Source of the DNA: Mangrovivirga cuniculi
Lineage (GTDB): Bacteria; Bacteroidota; Bacteroidia; Cytophagales; Cyclobacteriaceae
NCBI RefSeq assembly: GCF_005166025.1
Contig: NZ_CP028923.1
Location: forward strand, 4,094,001 to 4,158,000
Length of the DNA stretch: 64,000 bases
Direction: 5' to 3'
Shown: piece after piece, positions 9,280-18,396 of the stretch
Layout: each line of letters begins with the position of its first letter
Position numbering within the stretch: the stretch's first letter is position 1
The notes under the pieces: generated by a model
What the model saw: the letters and a program-made list of their open reading frames with translations, nothing else
Told to the model about the DNA's origin: nothing
Database searches by the model: none
Translations under genes and position numbers: made by a program

Positions 9280-12200
9280 CTATTCCTTAACCAGTTTTAT
9301 ACTACTGGTATCCCCGTTTTCACTTACCAATTTTAATATGTAAACTCCAACCGGAAGTGCAGATAAATTATAGGGAAGATCAACGGGATCAAATCCTAGC
9401 TCAATTTCACTACTAAAATACAAATTAAAATTACTATCGTACAATTTTAACGTGTATTTTTCCTGCCTTTCCGTGCTTAATTTCAATTTTAAACTTTGAA
9501 TGATCGGGTTCGGGTATGCAAACACGCTTGTAGATATTGATTCGTTTGTGCTTTCCTGATCTGAACAGCTACCATAAACCTGAAATTCGTGAATTGAAAA
9601 TCCATACTCAGTATTTCTTTCGAATCCCCACAAACGTATAGCATCTGTCTGAATATTGCCTTCAAATTTAAGTTGTTCTGTTCCTCCATTTGCGTTCATA
9701 TTCTGATAAAACACATTCCATTTACCAGTCTTATCTCTGTATTGCAATTCATAAGAACTGGCAGCACTGTAATTCCAGTCAATATTAATCCCGAGTATTT
9801 TGTATACTTCGTTCAACTCAATATAATACCACTGATTATCTTTAAAATGGCTGGACCATCGGGAATTAAAGTTTCCATCATTCGCTTTGCTGGCCTGGAA
9901 GACCGGATTCTCCCAGCTGGAACCATAAGAAGGTTTGTTTAGAGCTAGATTAATAGTTGGATCTATATTACAATCTCCTGGTTTAACAAAGCCGGTTCGT
10001 TCCAGAGTAAGATTGTTGAATTGATAATAAACAGTAAAGACACCTGGTGATAAAGCGGTTAATATTCCGTTTTCATCGACAAATACATTTTCACCATCTA
10101 TACTCCACTCTCCATCAGGCATTTCAATCACCGTAAAGTCACTTCTGTAGATGTAGGCTTCCAATGCTAACTTTTCACCTACTTCCATATATAGTGAATA
10201 GGGAATTATATTTCCCCCAGCAGGTAATACCGGCTGATTCACACAACTACCATAGATTTCTAATTCTTTAATAGAATATCCATATGTTGTAAATGGTACT
10301 CGACAAACAATCTTAAGATATCTTACAGATATACTTTTAAATAATAATAAGTTATAAACCGCTTCATTATTCAGTGAGCTATAAATGAGTCCCCAATCAT
10401 CTTGTTCATTTATCTTAGAATAAATGGCATAACTCCTGGCCCTTGCGTAATCCCAATAAATTTTCATTTCATCTAACCCCACTACATTCTGCAAGTCTAA
10501 TAAAATTTCAGCCTGATCTTCAGAAGTGGACCATCGAGAGTGGGGATTCCCATCAATCATTCGATCTGCCTGCCACCAGGAAGCAGCACTTGAACTCGTG
10601 TTTATATTACTGGAAATACTTAAGTTTTGATTAGTGAAAGAGCATGCATTAAATTGTGCATTTGAGTAAATAGTTGTTCTTGCTACATTTTTCAATGTAT
10701 CATTTCCAATAATTTCATCTAAAAAAACTTTAGTATACTGAACACCGGGTATTGCTCTCCAATTAGCTTGTAATTCATTAATAATATTACTTTCTGCAGC
10801 TGAGTGAACTAATTCACCCGTTTGTATCAAAAGTGGATATCTGTCTTTAAAAATGTATATCTTTTGATTATTGAATGGTGCTATGGAATTAATATTCCTG
10901 TAAATATAATTTTCCCCATCCATGCTTTCCAATCCAACCGTTTTACGTATACCTGGAGTATTATCAAAGTCTCCTTCTTTTTCGATTAAAAGGTCACCAT
11001 TTTTTAAAATCAACAGCTTGCAAGAAAACAAAGCATCATCAAAACGCGATTTGAAATTATGAAAATACAACGCAGCAATTCTCTCACCCTGTATTAAGAC
11101 TTCATCGTAAAATATACCTGATAATTCATCTTCCTTATTAAACCTTATTTCTCCAACGAAAGGGACGATTAGACCATTAGGTTCACCAACGTCGCCGGGT
11201 TCAAAATCATACGGAGGATAATATTGAGAAGAAGGGGGTAGGTATCTGGCTAAATATCCATACTCACTTAAAGCCATATCTTTGAGATACGTTTCCCCAT
11301 CAAAAAAACTAAACTTGAAAGTACTATCAGGCCTATTGTTATAAGCTAAAATATCTCCAAATCGAGCCACTCCACCTCCAAGAGGTGTATAAAAACCAGG
11401 AAATGAAAGTTTATTTTCTGGTTTGATAATATCTGGAAACTTAAAGTTATAAGAAATGATTTCCCAGTTACCATTTTGCTTATCCAGAGTAATATCTTCA
11501 TACTCAAAAGAAGCATAGATACTATTATTAGAAACAAACTTATCCTTATCTATCAAATCATAACTGGATGGTGCAGTTTTAATAATAAAATCCCTTTCTT
11601 TAGTATCTGAATTAATAATCTTTACATCAATTGAGCTAAGATCATTACTTCCAACTGTCCAGGTAGCAATGGGGTCAGATTCTAATTTAACTTTGTTAGA
11701 TAACACGGTTGCAAATATGGGAACCTTGTATAATTCCTCATTACTTTTAGAAATTATAACATTGGTATTATACTGACCTTCACTTAAATTTATTCTTGGA
11801 TAAAAATCAATTGTTACTTCTTCATTCGGTTCAAGTGTTATTTGATCTATTTCCGGAACTAAAATGTTAGTAGGCTCATATTTAAAAGTTCTTGATAAAT
11901 CAGTAAAAGTAACAGTTTCCTCATATGGACATTCTGGACCGACAATATTAATCATATGCGTTGATTTACCATCAAGAGATTCCATTCCGGTAAATAAACC
12001 TACTGCATTACATGGTGGGTAATATTCTAACAATTTATAATTAAAAGAAATGTCTCCGTTACTCTCGATCTTTATTTGATAAATTGAACGGTTATTTCGT
12101 GATATCCAGGTTCTGAAATTAAATTGAAGAATAACAAAGTTTTCATATTCTTTATAAAATACAATCTCAATCTCAGGAACGACTGATAGAATGGGAAATA

Positions 12201-12801
12201 TAGCTCCATTGAGTACTGGATCATCAAAGGGATAACTATAAGAAAAAAAGTCACCATCAGCCTCTGGAAAATATCCAATTCCACCCTGAGCACCGATTGA
12301 AAAATTTTTCAAATTAACTTCTTCTCCAAAAAATGGAAAAACAAATTGCGAATCCTGCCCTTTGGTTAGTAAATCCTTAATTTTTGTTGTTGGTGGATCT
12401 GCTGTAGGATATCCCGGACTCCATAAAATATATTCTTCTTTTTCTATGTCATACCATTCAAATTGAGAAACTCCAGTATCTAATAACACATAATCAGTAT
12501 TTTGTATCAAAACACCATATAGTTCATGAATAAAATCGGATTGTGATTCATTATTAAGTACTTCAATATGGTAAACAGATGTTTCTCCTGAGACATTCTT
12601 TAACTTCAAAGAGTAAGCTGAAGTAGAATTATTGCCTTCTCTCCAAACCACTTCGTTTCCGGAGCTTTGAACCTGTATCTGATCATCTTGAAAGGCATAA
12701 ATCTGGTAGGTATTACCAGATAATAAACAAACGAATAGTAGTGCTACATCATATAATAAAGTTATATGGGATTTTAGTTTGTGGGTAGATAATGTTTTCA
12801 T
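9280..12801 (-). CDS. Giant secreted protein with two discoidin domains and T9SS sorting domain
   Basis: About 1173 residues if translation starts at ATG 12801 (MKTLSTHKLK), which gives a more typical signal peptide than ATG 12813 four codons upstream. No catalytic motif was found in the N-terminal 700 residues, which are beta-rich. The C-terminal part (residue numbers from 12813) repeats the architecture of the downstream protease: discoidin about 725-856, Ig-like about 865-950, discoidin about 950-1082, and a T9SS type A domain from about 1096 (AYPNPIIQSLKLKL...). It is probably exported and attached or released at the surface. As first gene of the pair it may be an adhesin or binding partner of the protease; that role is inference. 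Confidence 0.88.
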   Translation of the reverse strand: MKTLSTHKLKSHITLLYDVALLFVCLLSGNTYQIYAFQDDQIQVQSSGNEVVWREGNNSTSAYSLKLKNVSGETSVYHIEVLNNESQSDFIHELYGVLIQNTDYVLLDTGVSQFEWYDIEKEEYILWSPGYPTADPPTTKIKDLLTKGQDSQFVFPFFGEEVNLKNFSIGAQGGIGYFPEADGDFFSYSYPFDDPVLNGAIFPILSVVPEIEIVFYKEYENFVILQFNFRTWISRNNRSIYQIKIESNGDISFNYKLLEYYPPCNAVGLFTGMESLDGKSTHMINIVGPECPYEETVTFTDLSRTFKYEPTNILVPEIDQITLEPNEEVTIDFYPRINLSEGQYNTNVIISKSNEELYKVPIFATVLSNKVKLESDPIATWTVGSNDLSSIDVKIINSDTKERDFIIKTAPSSYDLIDKDKFVSNNSIYASFEYEDITLDKQNGNWEIISYNFKFPDIIKPENKLSFPGFYTPLGGGVARFGDILAYNNRPDSTFKFSFFDGETYLKDMALSEYGYLARYLPPSSQYYPPYDFEPGDVGEPNGLIVPFVGEIRFNKEDELSGIFYDEVLIQGERIAALYFHNFKSRFDDALFSCKLLILKNGDLLIEKEGDFDNTPGIRKTVGLESMDGENYIYRNINSIAPFNNQKIYIFKDRYPLLIQTGELVHSAAESNIINELQANWRAIPGVQYTKVFLDEIIGNDTLKNVARTTIYSNAQFNACSFTNQNLSISSNINTSSSAASWWQADRMIDGNPHSRWSTSEDQAEILLDLQNVVGLDEMKIYWDYARARSYAIYSKINEQDDWGLIYSSLNNEAVYNLLLFKSISVRYLKIVCRVPFTTYGYSIKELEIYGSCVNQPVLPAGGNIIPYSLYMEVGEKLALEAYIYRSDFTVIEMPDGEWSIDGENVFVDENGILTALSPGVFTVYYQFNNLTLERTGFVKPGDCNIDPTINLALNKPSYGSSWENPVFQASKANDGNFNSRWSSHFKDNQWYYIELNEVYKILGINIDWNYSAASSYELQYRDKTGKWNVFYQNMNANGGTEQLKFEGNIQTDAIRLWGFERNTEYGFSIHEFQVYGSCSDQESTNESISTSVFAYPNPIIQSLKLKLSTERQEKYTLKLYDSNFNLYFSSEIELGFDPVDLPYNLSALPVGVYILKLVSENGDTSSIKLVKE

Positions 12802-12961
12802 GAAAAGGGGCATGTAAATTCATAAATTCCTGATTTTTAATTAACAATATGATTCCCTGAAAAACAGGTAGATGAACGCTCTTTAACTACCTATAAATTA
12901 ATCATTTACTATAATTATTCCAATACTTCATTGTACTTTAATTGTAAATTTAAATTAGACT

Positions 12962-12995
12962 AAATAAAAAAACCGCCTGTTACCACATCAGGCGG
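12962..12995 (-). terminator. Intrinsic terminator or attenuator on the minus strand
   Basis: ACCGCCTG and CAGGCGGT form a perfect 8-bp GC-rich stem. Read on the minus strand it is followed by a run of seven T. There is no annotated minus-strand gene upstream of it, and the T9SS operon starts about 150 bp downstream. It either ends a small RNA made from 13000-13400 or is an attenuator in the T9SS operon leader. Confidence 0.65.
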
Positions 12996-13133
12996 TCAGC
13001 TTCTCAGCCATCATGAAAATTAAACCTATACCACACCACAGTTTAATTATCTTTATAACATCAAACAGATATTTTTGTTTCCAAAAAAAGAAAAATATTT
13101 GAAGCATTTTAAGAAAAAGGAAAAACAATCGGC

Positions 13134-13155
13134 GGTACCTTAAAAATAAGGTACC
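13134..13155. other. Perfect 9-bp stem-loop of unknown role
   Basis: GGTACCTTA, loop AAAA, TAAGGTACC. No T-tract follows on either strand, so it is not an obvious terminator; it could be an operator or part of a small RNA. Confidence 0.4.
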
Positions 13156-13404
13156 ATATATTCAGAAAAACAACTGAGTTGAATGGGATCAATCCGAATA
13201 TGCCGATATGAATCTCTTTCAATAAATTAAGTATTTGATTACTTGCTTATTGAGATAAATATTTTCGGAATGAAAGATAGTGTTGACACTAAAGTCCGAC
13301 AATTATTTATCAAAACCAAAATTCCCAGTTTATTAAATCATTAATTATGTTAATAAATCATCACTTAATATATAATTCCCTAAACGAGATTTAAGCTTTT
13401 TTAC

Positions 13405-13412
13405 TACCTTTG
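13405..13412 (+). promoter_or_regulatory. -7 promoter box for gcvT
   Basis: TACCTTTG, an exact TAnnTTTG match. Transcription would begin near 13418. It overlaps the upstream in-frame TTG at 13410, which excludes that start and supports ATG at 13440. Confidence 0.65.
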
Positions 13413-13439
13413 TGCCGATTTTCAATAAACATAAACGAC

Positions 13440-14531
13440 ATGGAGCTCAAAAAAATTGCATTAAACGATGTTCATGAAAAATTAGGGGCTAAAATGATGC
13501 CTTTTGCCGGTTATAATATGCCTGTGAGATATTCATCAGACATCGAAGAACATAAAACAGTTCGCGAAGGTGTTGGTGTATTTGACGTTTCTCACATGGG
13601 CGAATTTTGGGTTGAAGGGCCTAAAGCTATCGAATTGATACAGAAGGTATCTTCAAACGACGCTTCTAAACTGGTCGACGGTCAGGCACAATACAGCTGT
13701 CTGCCGAATGAAGATGGAGGAATTGTTGATGACCTGATCATCTACCGATTTAATCAAGAAAAATACCTTCTCGTAGTTAATGCAAGCAATATTGAAAAAG
13801 ATTTTGCTCACATACAGAAATATAACGAGTCGATCGGGGCTGACTTAAAAGATGTTTCTGACGATTATTCTCTTTTTGCAGTACAAGGACCAAAAGCGGT
13901 AGAAGTACTTCAAAAGCTTACTGAAATTGACCTTTCGGCAATCAAGTTCTATCACTTTACTGTAGGTAGTATTGGTGGAGCGAATGATGTGATCATTTCC
14001 GGAACCGGGTATACAGGATCAGGTGGATTTGAGCTTTATGTAAAAAATGACCTGGCTCTTCCTCTTTGGGATGCAATTTTCAAAGCTGGTAAAGAAGCAC
14101 ATATCAAACCGATCGGCCTTGGAGCCAGGGATACTTTAAGACTGGAAAAAGGTTACTGCCTGTATGGTAACGACATCGATGAAACTACTTCTCCCCTTGA
14201 AGCAGGACTTGGATGGATCACCAAATTCACAAAAGACTTTGTGAACTCTGAAAATCTTAAAAAGCAAAAAGAAGAAGGTGTTGACAGAAAATTAGTTGGC
14301 TTTATTTTAGAAGAAAAAGGAATTCCGAGAAAAGATTACCCGATCGAAGATGCAGAAGGTAATGAGATCGGAATGGTAACTTCAGGATCACAATCTCCAA
14401 TGCTTGAGAAAGGAATCGGCCTCGGGTATGTTAAGAAAGAATTCTCAGCTCCAGGAACTGAAATTTTCATTGCGATCAGAAAAAGAAAACTGAAAGCAAA
14501 GGTAGAAAAATTACCACTTTACAAAGGATAA
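13440..14531 (+). CDS. gcvT: Aminomethyltransferase, glycine cleavage system T protein
   Basis: Transfers the methylene group of the aminomethyl-lipoyl H-protein to tetrahydrofolate, releasing ammonia, in cytosolic glycine cleavage. 363 residues from ATG 13440 ([19 protein letters not shown]), the normal length. Typical segments include [37 protein letters not shown], the [13 protein letters not shown] motif, [21 protein letters not shown] and the C-terminal [25 protein letters not shown] ten codons upstream is in frame but sits on the promoter box. The comB-like gene follows after 3 bp and is probably cotranscribed. Confidence 0.96.
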   Translation: MELKKIALNDVHEKLGAKMMPFAGYNMPVRYSSDIEEHKTVREGVGVFDVSHMGEFWVEGPKAIELIQKVSSNDASKLVDGQAQYSCLPNEDGGIVDDLIIYRFNQEKYLLVVNASNIEKDFAHIQKYNESIGADLKDVSDDYSLFAVQGPKAVEVLQKLTEIDLSAIKFYHFTVGSIGGANDVIISGTGYTGSGGFELYVKNDLALPLWDAIFKAGKEAHIKPIGLGARDTLRLEKGYCLYGNDIDETTSPLEAGLGWITKFTKDFVNSENLKKQKEEGVDRKLVGFILEEKGIPRKDYPIEDAEGNEIGMVTSGSQSPMLEKGIGLGYVKKEFSAPGTEIFIAIRKRKLKAKVEKLPLYKG

Positions 14532-14534
14532 TTT

Positions 14535-15242
14535 ATGAGTAAAACGATCGATGTTTGCCTTTCACCGGAACTACTTCACCTGTATTCTTTTGGGGAGAAG
14601 TTGGTAGTGGTTGTAGACATTCTAAGGGCTACTTCGTGTATGACAGCAGGAATCGCCAATGGTGTTGAAAGCATTACTCCAAAAGCAAACCTTGAAGAAT
14701 GCCGTGCATTAAAGTCTGAAGGATATATCATTGCCGGAGAACGAAATGGCGAAAAGGTAGAAGATTTTGATCTTGGGAATTCTCCATTCGGATACATGAA
14801 CGAAGATCTAAAGGGTAAAAAAGTAGCTGTAACCACTACTAACGGTACCGTAGCTATAAATAAAAGCCGGAATGCAAAAGAAGTGATCATTGGATCATTT
14901 TTGAATTTAAGTGCTGTAGCCGATCATTGTAAAAACAGTCCGCATAATGTGTTAATCTTATGTGCCGGATGGAAGGGTAGAGTAAACATGGAAGACTCGC
15001 TATTTGCCGGAGCATTAGTTGAGGCATTATCTGATACACATGAAAGTGCATGTGACCCTCCATTGATGACAGCAAAAATGTATGAGGCTGCAAAGCATGA
15101 TCTGATCGGTTTTGTTGAAAAATCATCGCATGTAAACAGGTTGAAGCGAATTGGAATTGGTAAGGACATAGAATTTTGCCTGTCGATCGATAAATACTCT
15201 GAAATTCCGGTACTGAAAGGCGAAAAATTGATTAAATTATAG
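14535..15242 (+). CDS. comB: 2-phosphosulfolactate phosphatase family protein (ComB-like)
   Basis: 235 residues. Family hallmarks are VVVDILRATSCMTAGIANG near the N-terminus, IAGERNGEKVEDFDLGNSPF, VAVTTTNGTVAI, and CAGWKGRVNMEDSLFAGALVEAL. Characterised ComB proteins hydrolyse 2-phospho-3-sulfolactate in coenzyme M synthesis; in Bacteroidota the substrate is probably different or related to sulfolactate metabolism, which the sequence cannot settle. It lies 3 bp after gcvT and is followed by a strong terminator, so the two form a bicistronic unit. Confidence 0.88.
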   Translation: MSKTIDVCLSPELLHLYSFGEKLVVVVDILRATSCMTAGIANGVESITPKANLEECRALKSEGYIIAGERNGEKVEDFDLGNSPFGYMNEDLKGKKVAVTTTNGTVAINKSRNAKEVIIGSFLNLSAVADHCKNSPHNVLILCAGWKGRVNMEDSLFAGALVEALSDTHESACDPPLMTAKMYEAAKHDLIGFVEKSSHVNRLKRIGIGKDIEFCLSIDKYSEIPVLKGEKLIKL

Positions 15243-15274
15243 TAAGAAAGGTAATTAACCTAGATTAATAATCG

Positions 15275-15306
15275 CCGGGTAGCTTTTTAGCTATCCGGTT
15301 TTTTTT
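15275..15306 (+). terminator. Terminator of the gcvT-comB operon
   Basis: CCGGGTAGCT, loop TTTT, AGCTATCCGG (10-bp stem with one G-U pair) followed by eight T. Confidence 0.9.
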
Positions 15307-15335
15307 ATTTTGAATCGTTTGATCAAATAAAATTT

Positions 15336-15365
15336 AAAACACGCCCCGATCAGAAGGCGTGTTTT
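15336..15365 (-). terminator. Terminator of ssb (minus strand)
   Basis: AAAACACGCC and GGCGTGTTTT form a perfect 10-bp stem with a 10-nt loop. On the minus strand it is followed by AAATTTTATTT. It lies 27 bp past the ssb stop and may also back up termination from the other side. Confidence 0.8.
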
Positions 15366-15392
15366 TGGTTAAAGGGTGTCTATCAATTTAAC

Positions 15393-15755
15393 CTAATCTA
15401 ATTCTGCGACTGCTTCTTTTTTCGCATTATTGAGCATTAGCATATCCTGCGCTACTACCTCGGTAACAAATTTCTTATTGCCATTATTATCCTCATAAGA
15501 TCGGTGAATCAACTTTCCATCGATAACTATTTCACGGCCTTTGGTTAAGTATTTACCTGCGATCTCAGCGAGCTTGTCCCAAAGCACGATGCGGTGCCAT
15601 TGAGTATCGTTAATTCTTTCTCCTTTATTATTCAAATAGGATTCCGTTGTGGCAAGACTTAAAGTTGTCATCTTCTTGCCGGAGTTGAACTCCTTAATTT
15701 CAGGATCTGCACCTAGATTTCCAATTAATTGTACTCTGTTTCTTAGCGAATTCAT
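15393..15755 (-). CDS. ssb: Single-stranded DNA-binding protein, short form
   Basis: OB-fold protein that coats single-stranded DNA. The start is placed at ATG 15755 (MNSLRNRVQLIGNLGADPEIKEF), giving 120 residues; the longer frame to 15806 has a non-conserved 17-residue extension and overlaps a promoter-like box. Typical motifs: VQLIGNLGADPE, FSLA-like LSLATTESYLN, WHRIVLWDKLAEIAGKYLTKGREIVIDGKL. It lacks the acidic C-terminal tip (DDDIPF type) that recruits partner proteins in housekeeping SSBs, ending ...KKEAVAELD, so it may be a secondary SSB, for example for DNA uptake or an accessory element. It is monocistronic with its own terminator. Confidence 0.93.
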   Translation of the reverse strand: MNSLRNRVQLIGNLGADPEIKEFNSGKKMTTLSLATTESYLNNKGERINDTQWHRIVLWDKLAEIAGKYLTKGREIVIDGKLIHRSYEDNNGNKKFVTEVVAQDMLMLNNAKKEAVAELD

Positions 15756-15802
15756 AATAAATAAATGTTTTGGTTGAACATGAATTGTCGTTTGACAGTG
15801 AT

Positions 15803-15810
15803 ACAAAGGA
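15803..15810 (-). promoter_or_regulatory. -7-like promoter box for ssb
   Basis: On the minus strand the sequence reads TTCCTTTG, a one-mismatch TAnnTTTG box. Transcription from here would start within the N-terminal extension of the longest ssb frame, supporting the downstream ATG at 15755. Confidence 0.4.
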
Positions 15811-15842
15811 AGGTCGAAAGATTTGAAATAAGAAAATACAAA

Positions 15843-15883
15843 CGTCTACTAACCGGTTACTTTCGTTTACTAACGTTTACTAA
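15843..15883. repeat. CGTTTACTAA short direct repeats between ssb and phnA-like gene
   Basis: Two tandem copies of CGTTTACTAA (15864-15873 and 15874-15883) with a one-mismatch copy at 15843-15852. The 10-bp period puts the copies on one face of the helix, as for a regulator site. The same 10-mer in inverted form recurs at 36059-36068. Confidence 0.45.
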
Positions 15884-16005
15884 CGGATAATCTACTTTTA
15901 ATCCCTCATATTATATCCTACCGGATTACCAGTTTTAGTTCCATTATTACTAACTTCATGACAACAAACTATAGTACAACTCCAATAATCAAATTAACCA
16001 GTATC

Positions 16006-16590
16006 ATGGATTTAAAATTGGAACTATTAGAACGTAGCGGAAATAAATGTGAATTATGTGAAGGGAGTAACCCGGAGCATACCTTTTTAGTTCCACCCGA
16101 TAACGAAGAAAATATTGATAAAGCGATCATATTATGCGACACTTGTTTTAAGCATATAAATGACCCCGCATCGGGAAAGATCAACCACTGGCGGAGCCTG
16201 GGTAATACCATGTGGAGTCCAACGCCAGCAGTTCAGGTTGTTGCCTGGCGAACGTTAAATAAACTCAAATCTGAAAACTGGGCGCAAGACCTTCTAAACA
16301 TCATTTACCTGGATGAGCCAACGATGGCGTGGGCAAATAAAGATTCGGCAAAAGAAGAAGAAGATCAAACTAATGTCATTCACAAAGACAGTAACGGGGC
16401 TACCCTGGAGGCAGGAGATACAGTCGTTCTAACCAAAGACCTCAATGTTAGTGGTGCTGGATTTACTGCTAAACGAGGAACAGCTGTCAGGAACATATCT
16501 CTCGTCGATGATCATGCGGAGCAGATTGAAGGAAAAGTAAATGGTCAGCAGATCGTGATCCTTACTAAGTACGTAAAGAAATCAAAATAG
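16006..16590 (+). CDS. PhnA/YjdM-like zinc-ribbon protein
   Basis: The N-terminal zinc ribbon uses CELC (residues after ERSGNK) and a second pair CDTC; the C-terminal PhnA domain is GDTVVLTKDLNVSGAGFTAKRGTAVRNISLVDDHAEQIEGKVNGQQIVILTKYVKK, with the expected strong conservation. The role of this family is unresolved despite the historic PhnA name. Start chosen at ATG 16006 (MDLKLELLERSGNKCELC), which matches how family members begin; an ATG 16 codons upstream (15958) is also possible. Confidence 0.85.
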   Translation: MDLKLELLERSGNKCELCEGSNPEHTFLVPPDNEENIDKAIILCDTCFKHINDPASGKINHWRSLGNTMWSPTPAVQVVAWRTLNKLKSENWAQDLLNIIYLDEPTMAWANKDSAKEEEDQTNVIHKDSNGATLEAGDTVVLTKDLNVSGAGFTAKRGTAVRNISLVDDHAEQIEGKVNGQQIVILTKYVKKSK

Positions 16591-16702
16591 CACCTCGAGA
16601 TAAAATTGAGTTTCTGGAATTGACTTTCACGCCAGATTGTACAATATTTATAATTGATCATATATTTCAACAAAACATTAAGAATTAAATCAATCCTTTA
16701 AA

Positions 16703-17401
16703 GTGGCATTAAAAAAGCAAGATTGGAAAAATTATACAATCGAATTTTTATCCGTTTTTATCGCGGTAATCTCAGCATTCGCCTTAAATAACTGGAACGA
16801 CAATCGTAGAGATAATAACGCTGAAGAAAAAATTTTAGCAGAAATCTTAAATGGACTGGAAAAAGACGCGGAGGATGTGAATGTGAATATAGACGGCCAT
16901 AAACAAGGAATTAAAGCGTGCCAGTATTGGAGAAATATAGTAATGGATCAAGAGGTTAAAAAAGATTCATTGACAAGATATTATTTCATGATAACCCGTG
17001 ACCTGATTTCCATACAAAACACTTCTGGTTATGAAACCCTTAAATCAAGAGGGTTTGAGCTGATCAAAAATGACTCTTTAAGAAGTGATATAATTTCCCT
17101 TTATGAATACGATTATCAGATGTTAAGAAAATTAGAGGAAGAATACCCGGAATCTCAACTTCATGCATCCTATTATGAAAACTTTAATAAATCTATCGCT
17201 CCCAATTTTGAATTTGATGAGGAAGGGAATTTAATTGACATCAAACTTCCTTTAGAGATTACAACAGCTGATCATAAAATTCTTTTATCCAACCTCTGGA
17301 GAATCGAAGTCAACCGAAGGTTTATTTTAGCAATCTATGAACAGGTTCAGCAAAACATCGATAATTTGGTGACCAGAATCAATTCGGAATTGGATAATTA
17401 A
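16703..17401 (+). CDS. DUF6090-like membrane-anchored protein
   Basis: 232 residues, starting at GTG. A single N-terminal transmembrane segment (about 12-28, TIEFLSVFIAVISAFALNNW) carries the NNWNDNRRDN motif that typifies Bacteroidota DUF6090-like proteins. The rest is a helical, charged domain, probably periplasmic. The function is unknown. It stands alone, with a weak terminator-like hairpin after it. Confidence 0.7.
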   Translation: MALKKQDWKNYTIEFLSVFIAVISAFALNNWNDNRRDNNAEEKILAEILNGLEKDAEDVNVNIDGHKQGIKACQYWRNIVMDQEVKKDSLTRYYFMITRDLISIQNTSGYETLKSRGFELIKNDSLRSDIISLYEYDYQMLRKLEEEYPESQLHASYYENFNKSIAPNFEFDEEGNLIDIKLPLEITTADHKILLSNLWRIEVNRRFILAIYEQVQQNIDNLVTRINSELDN

Positions 17402-17449
17402 ATTCCATTATTTCAAACTAAAAAGATTCCTTTTCCAGCTAGAATAAAA

Positions 17450-17470
17450 CCTAAAAAATTAGGGCTTTTT
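17450..17470 (+). terminator. Weak terminator after the DUF6090-like gene
   Basis: CCTAA, loop AAAA, TTAGG followed by GCTTTTT; the stem is short and AT-rich, so this is tentative. Confidence 0.4.
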
Positions 17471-17531
17471 GGCTTTTTGTTGTATATAATTAGAGAAAAG
17501 ACCAATAATCAACAAAAAGTCATTCAGATCC

Positions 17532-18389
17532 ATGAAAAATATTCTAGTCGGACTTGATTTAACTTCTACAGATGATTCCATCCTATCCTTTCTTGATGAA
17601 AACCAGGACATTCTCCTGAATAATAAAATCTATTTTATTCACGTCACTGAAAAAGTAGATTCCGGAAAACGAGAAGAAATTGAGCAAAAACTATCTGAGA
17701 GCATAGAAGGGTATGTTCCTAAAGACAAATTAGATTATGATCTACGGGTAGTCGAAGGTGATCCGGGTGATGAAATATTAAAATGGAGCCTTGAGAAGAA
17801 ATCAGACCTGATGATCATCGGACACAAGAAAAAAGATGACCACCAGGTTAAACCGCATAAACTGGTCGAAAAAGCAGCCTGTTCGATAGCACTCATTCCG
17901 GAGAGGGATCACTACAAACTTAACAAGGTAGCAGTTGCAGTAGACTTTTCTGATAAGTCTTACCAGGCACTGAAAGAAGCAGAAGAGATCGCTACCTCAG
18001 CAAATGCAAAATTCATTGGTATTCATACTTACGAGGTTCCTTCAGGGTATCATTATTCGGGCAAGGATCACAAAGAGTTTTCCAAAGAAATGGAAGAAAA
18101 TGCACGGGAAGATGCTGAAAAATTCCTTAAAGGCTCAGGAATAAAGGATATTGAGATGGTCTACATTTATGAAGAAGGTGATGACTCATCTAAAACCATC
18201 GCTGAGTATATTAAAGAAAACGAAATTGATCTTTTCGTGACCGGCTCTAAAGGAAGAACGGACGCTGCCTCGATAATAAAAGGAAGCGTAGCCAAGGACA
18301 TCATCAAATCGATCGATAAGATCCCAACCGTTATTGTTAAGGATGAGGATAACAAAATGGATTTGCTAGATGCATTAAAAGAGATATAA
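17532..18389 (+). CDS. Universal stress protein, tandem UspA domains
   Basis: 285 residues forming two Usp domains: 1-130 (MKNILVGLDLTSTDDSILSFL, HVTEK, LMIIGHKKKDDHQVKPHKLVEKAACSIALIP) and 135-275 (LNKVAVAVDFSDKSYQALKEAEEIA, IHTYEVP, DLFVTGSKGRTDAASIIKGSVAKDIIKSIDKIPTVIV). The second domain has the G-x-x-G-x9-G-S/T nucleotide-binding pattern more clearly than the first. It ends 7 bp before mrpA, so it is probably the first gene of the antiporter operon and may link the antiporter to stress or energy state. Confidence 0.92.
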   Translation: MKNILVGLDLTSTDDSILSFLDENQDILLNNKIYFIHVTEKVDSGKREEIEQKLSESIEGYVPKDKLDYDLRVVEGDPGDEILKWSLEKKSDLMIIGHKKKDDHQVKPHKLVEKAACSIALIPERDHYKLNKVAVAVDFSDKSYQALKEAEEIATSANAKFIGIHTYEVPSGYHYSGKDHKEFSKEMEENAREDAEKFLKGSGIKDIEMVYIYEEGDDSSKTIAEYIKENEIDLFVTGSKGRTDAASIIKGSVAKDIIKSIDKIPTVIVKDEDNKMDLLDALKEI

Positions 18390-18396
18390 AAGCCTA

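Larger units (their letters stand above)
12814..13404. other. 590-bp intergenic stretch with two stem-loops
   Basis: AT-rich gap between the divergent T9SS gene pair and gcvT. It contains a strong minus-strand terminator-like hairpin (12962-12995), a second perfect hairpin (13134-13155) and an 8-codon minus-strand mini-ORF (MMAEKLTA) running into the first hairpin. No longer ORF with coding character was seen, and no glycine-riboswitch-like structure was recognised ahead of gcvT. Confidence 0.5.

Noticed and set aside
12814-13404. Glycine riboswitch ahead of gcvT
   Set aside because: Two hairpins are present, but nothing like the conserved glycine aptamer was recognised, and the promoter box at 13405 lies downstream of them.
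13410-13439. Upstream TTG start for gcvT
   Set aside because: It overlaps the promoter -7 box and the extra residues are not typical of GcvT.
15843-15883. CRISPR-like array
   Set aside because: Units are 10 bp in tandem without spacers; they are better seen as regulator sites.
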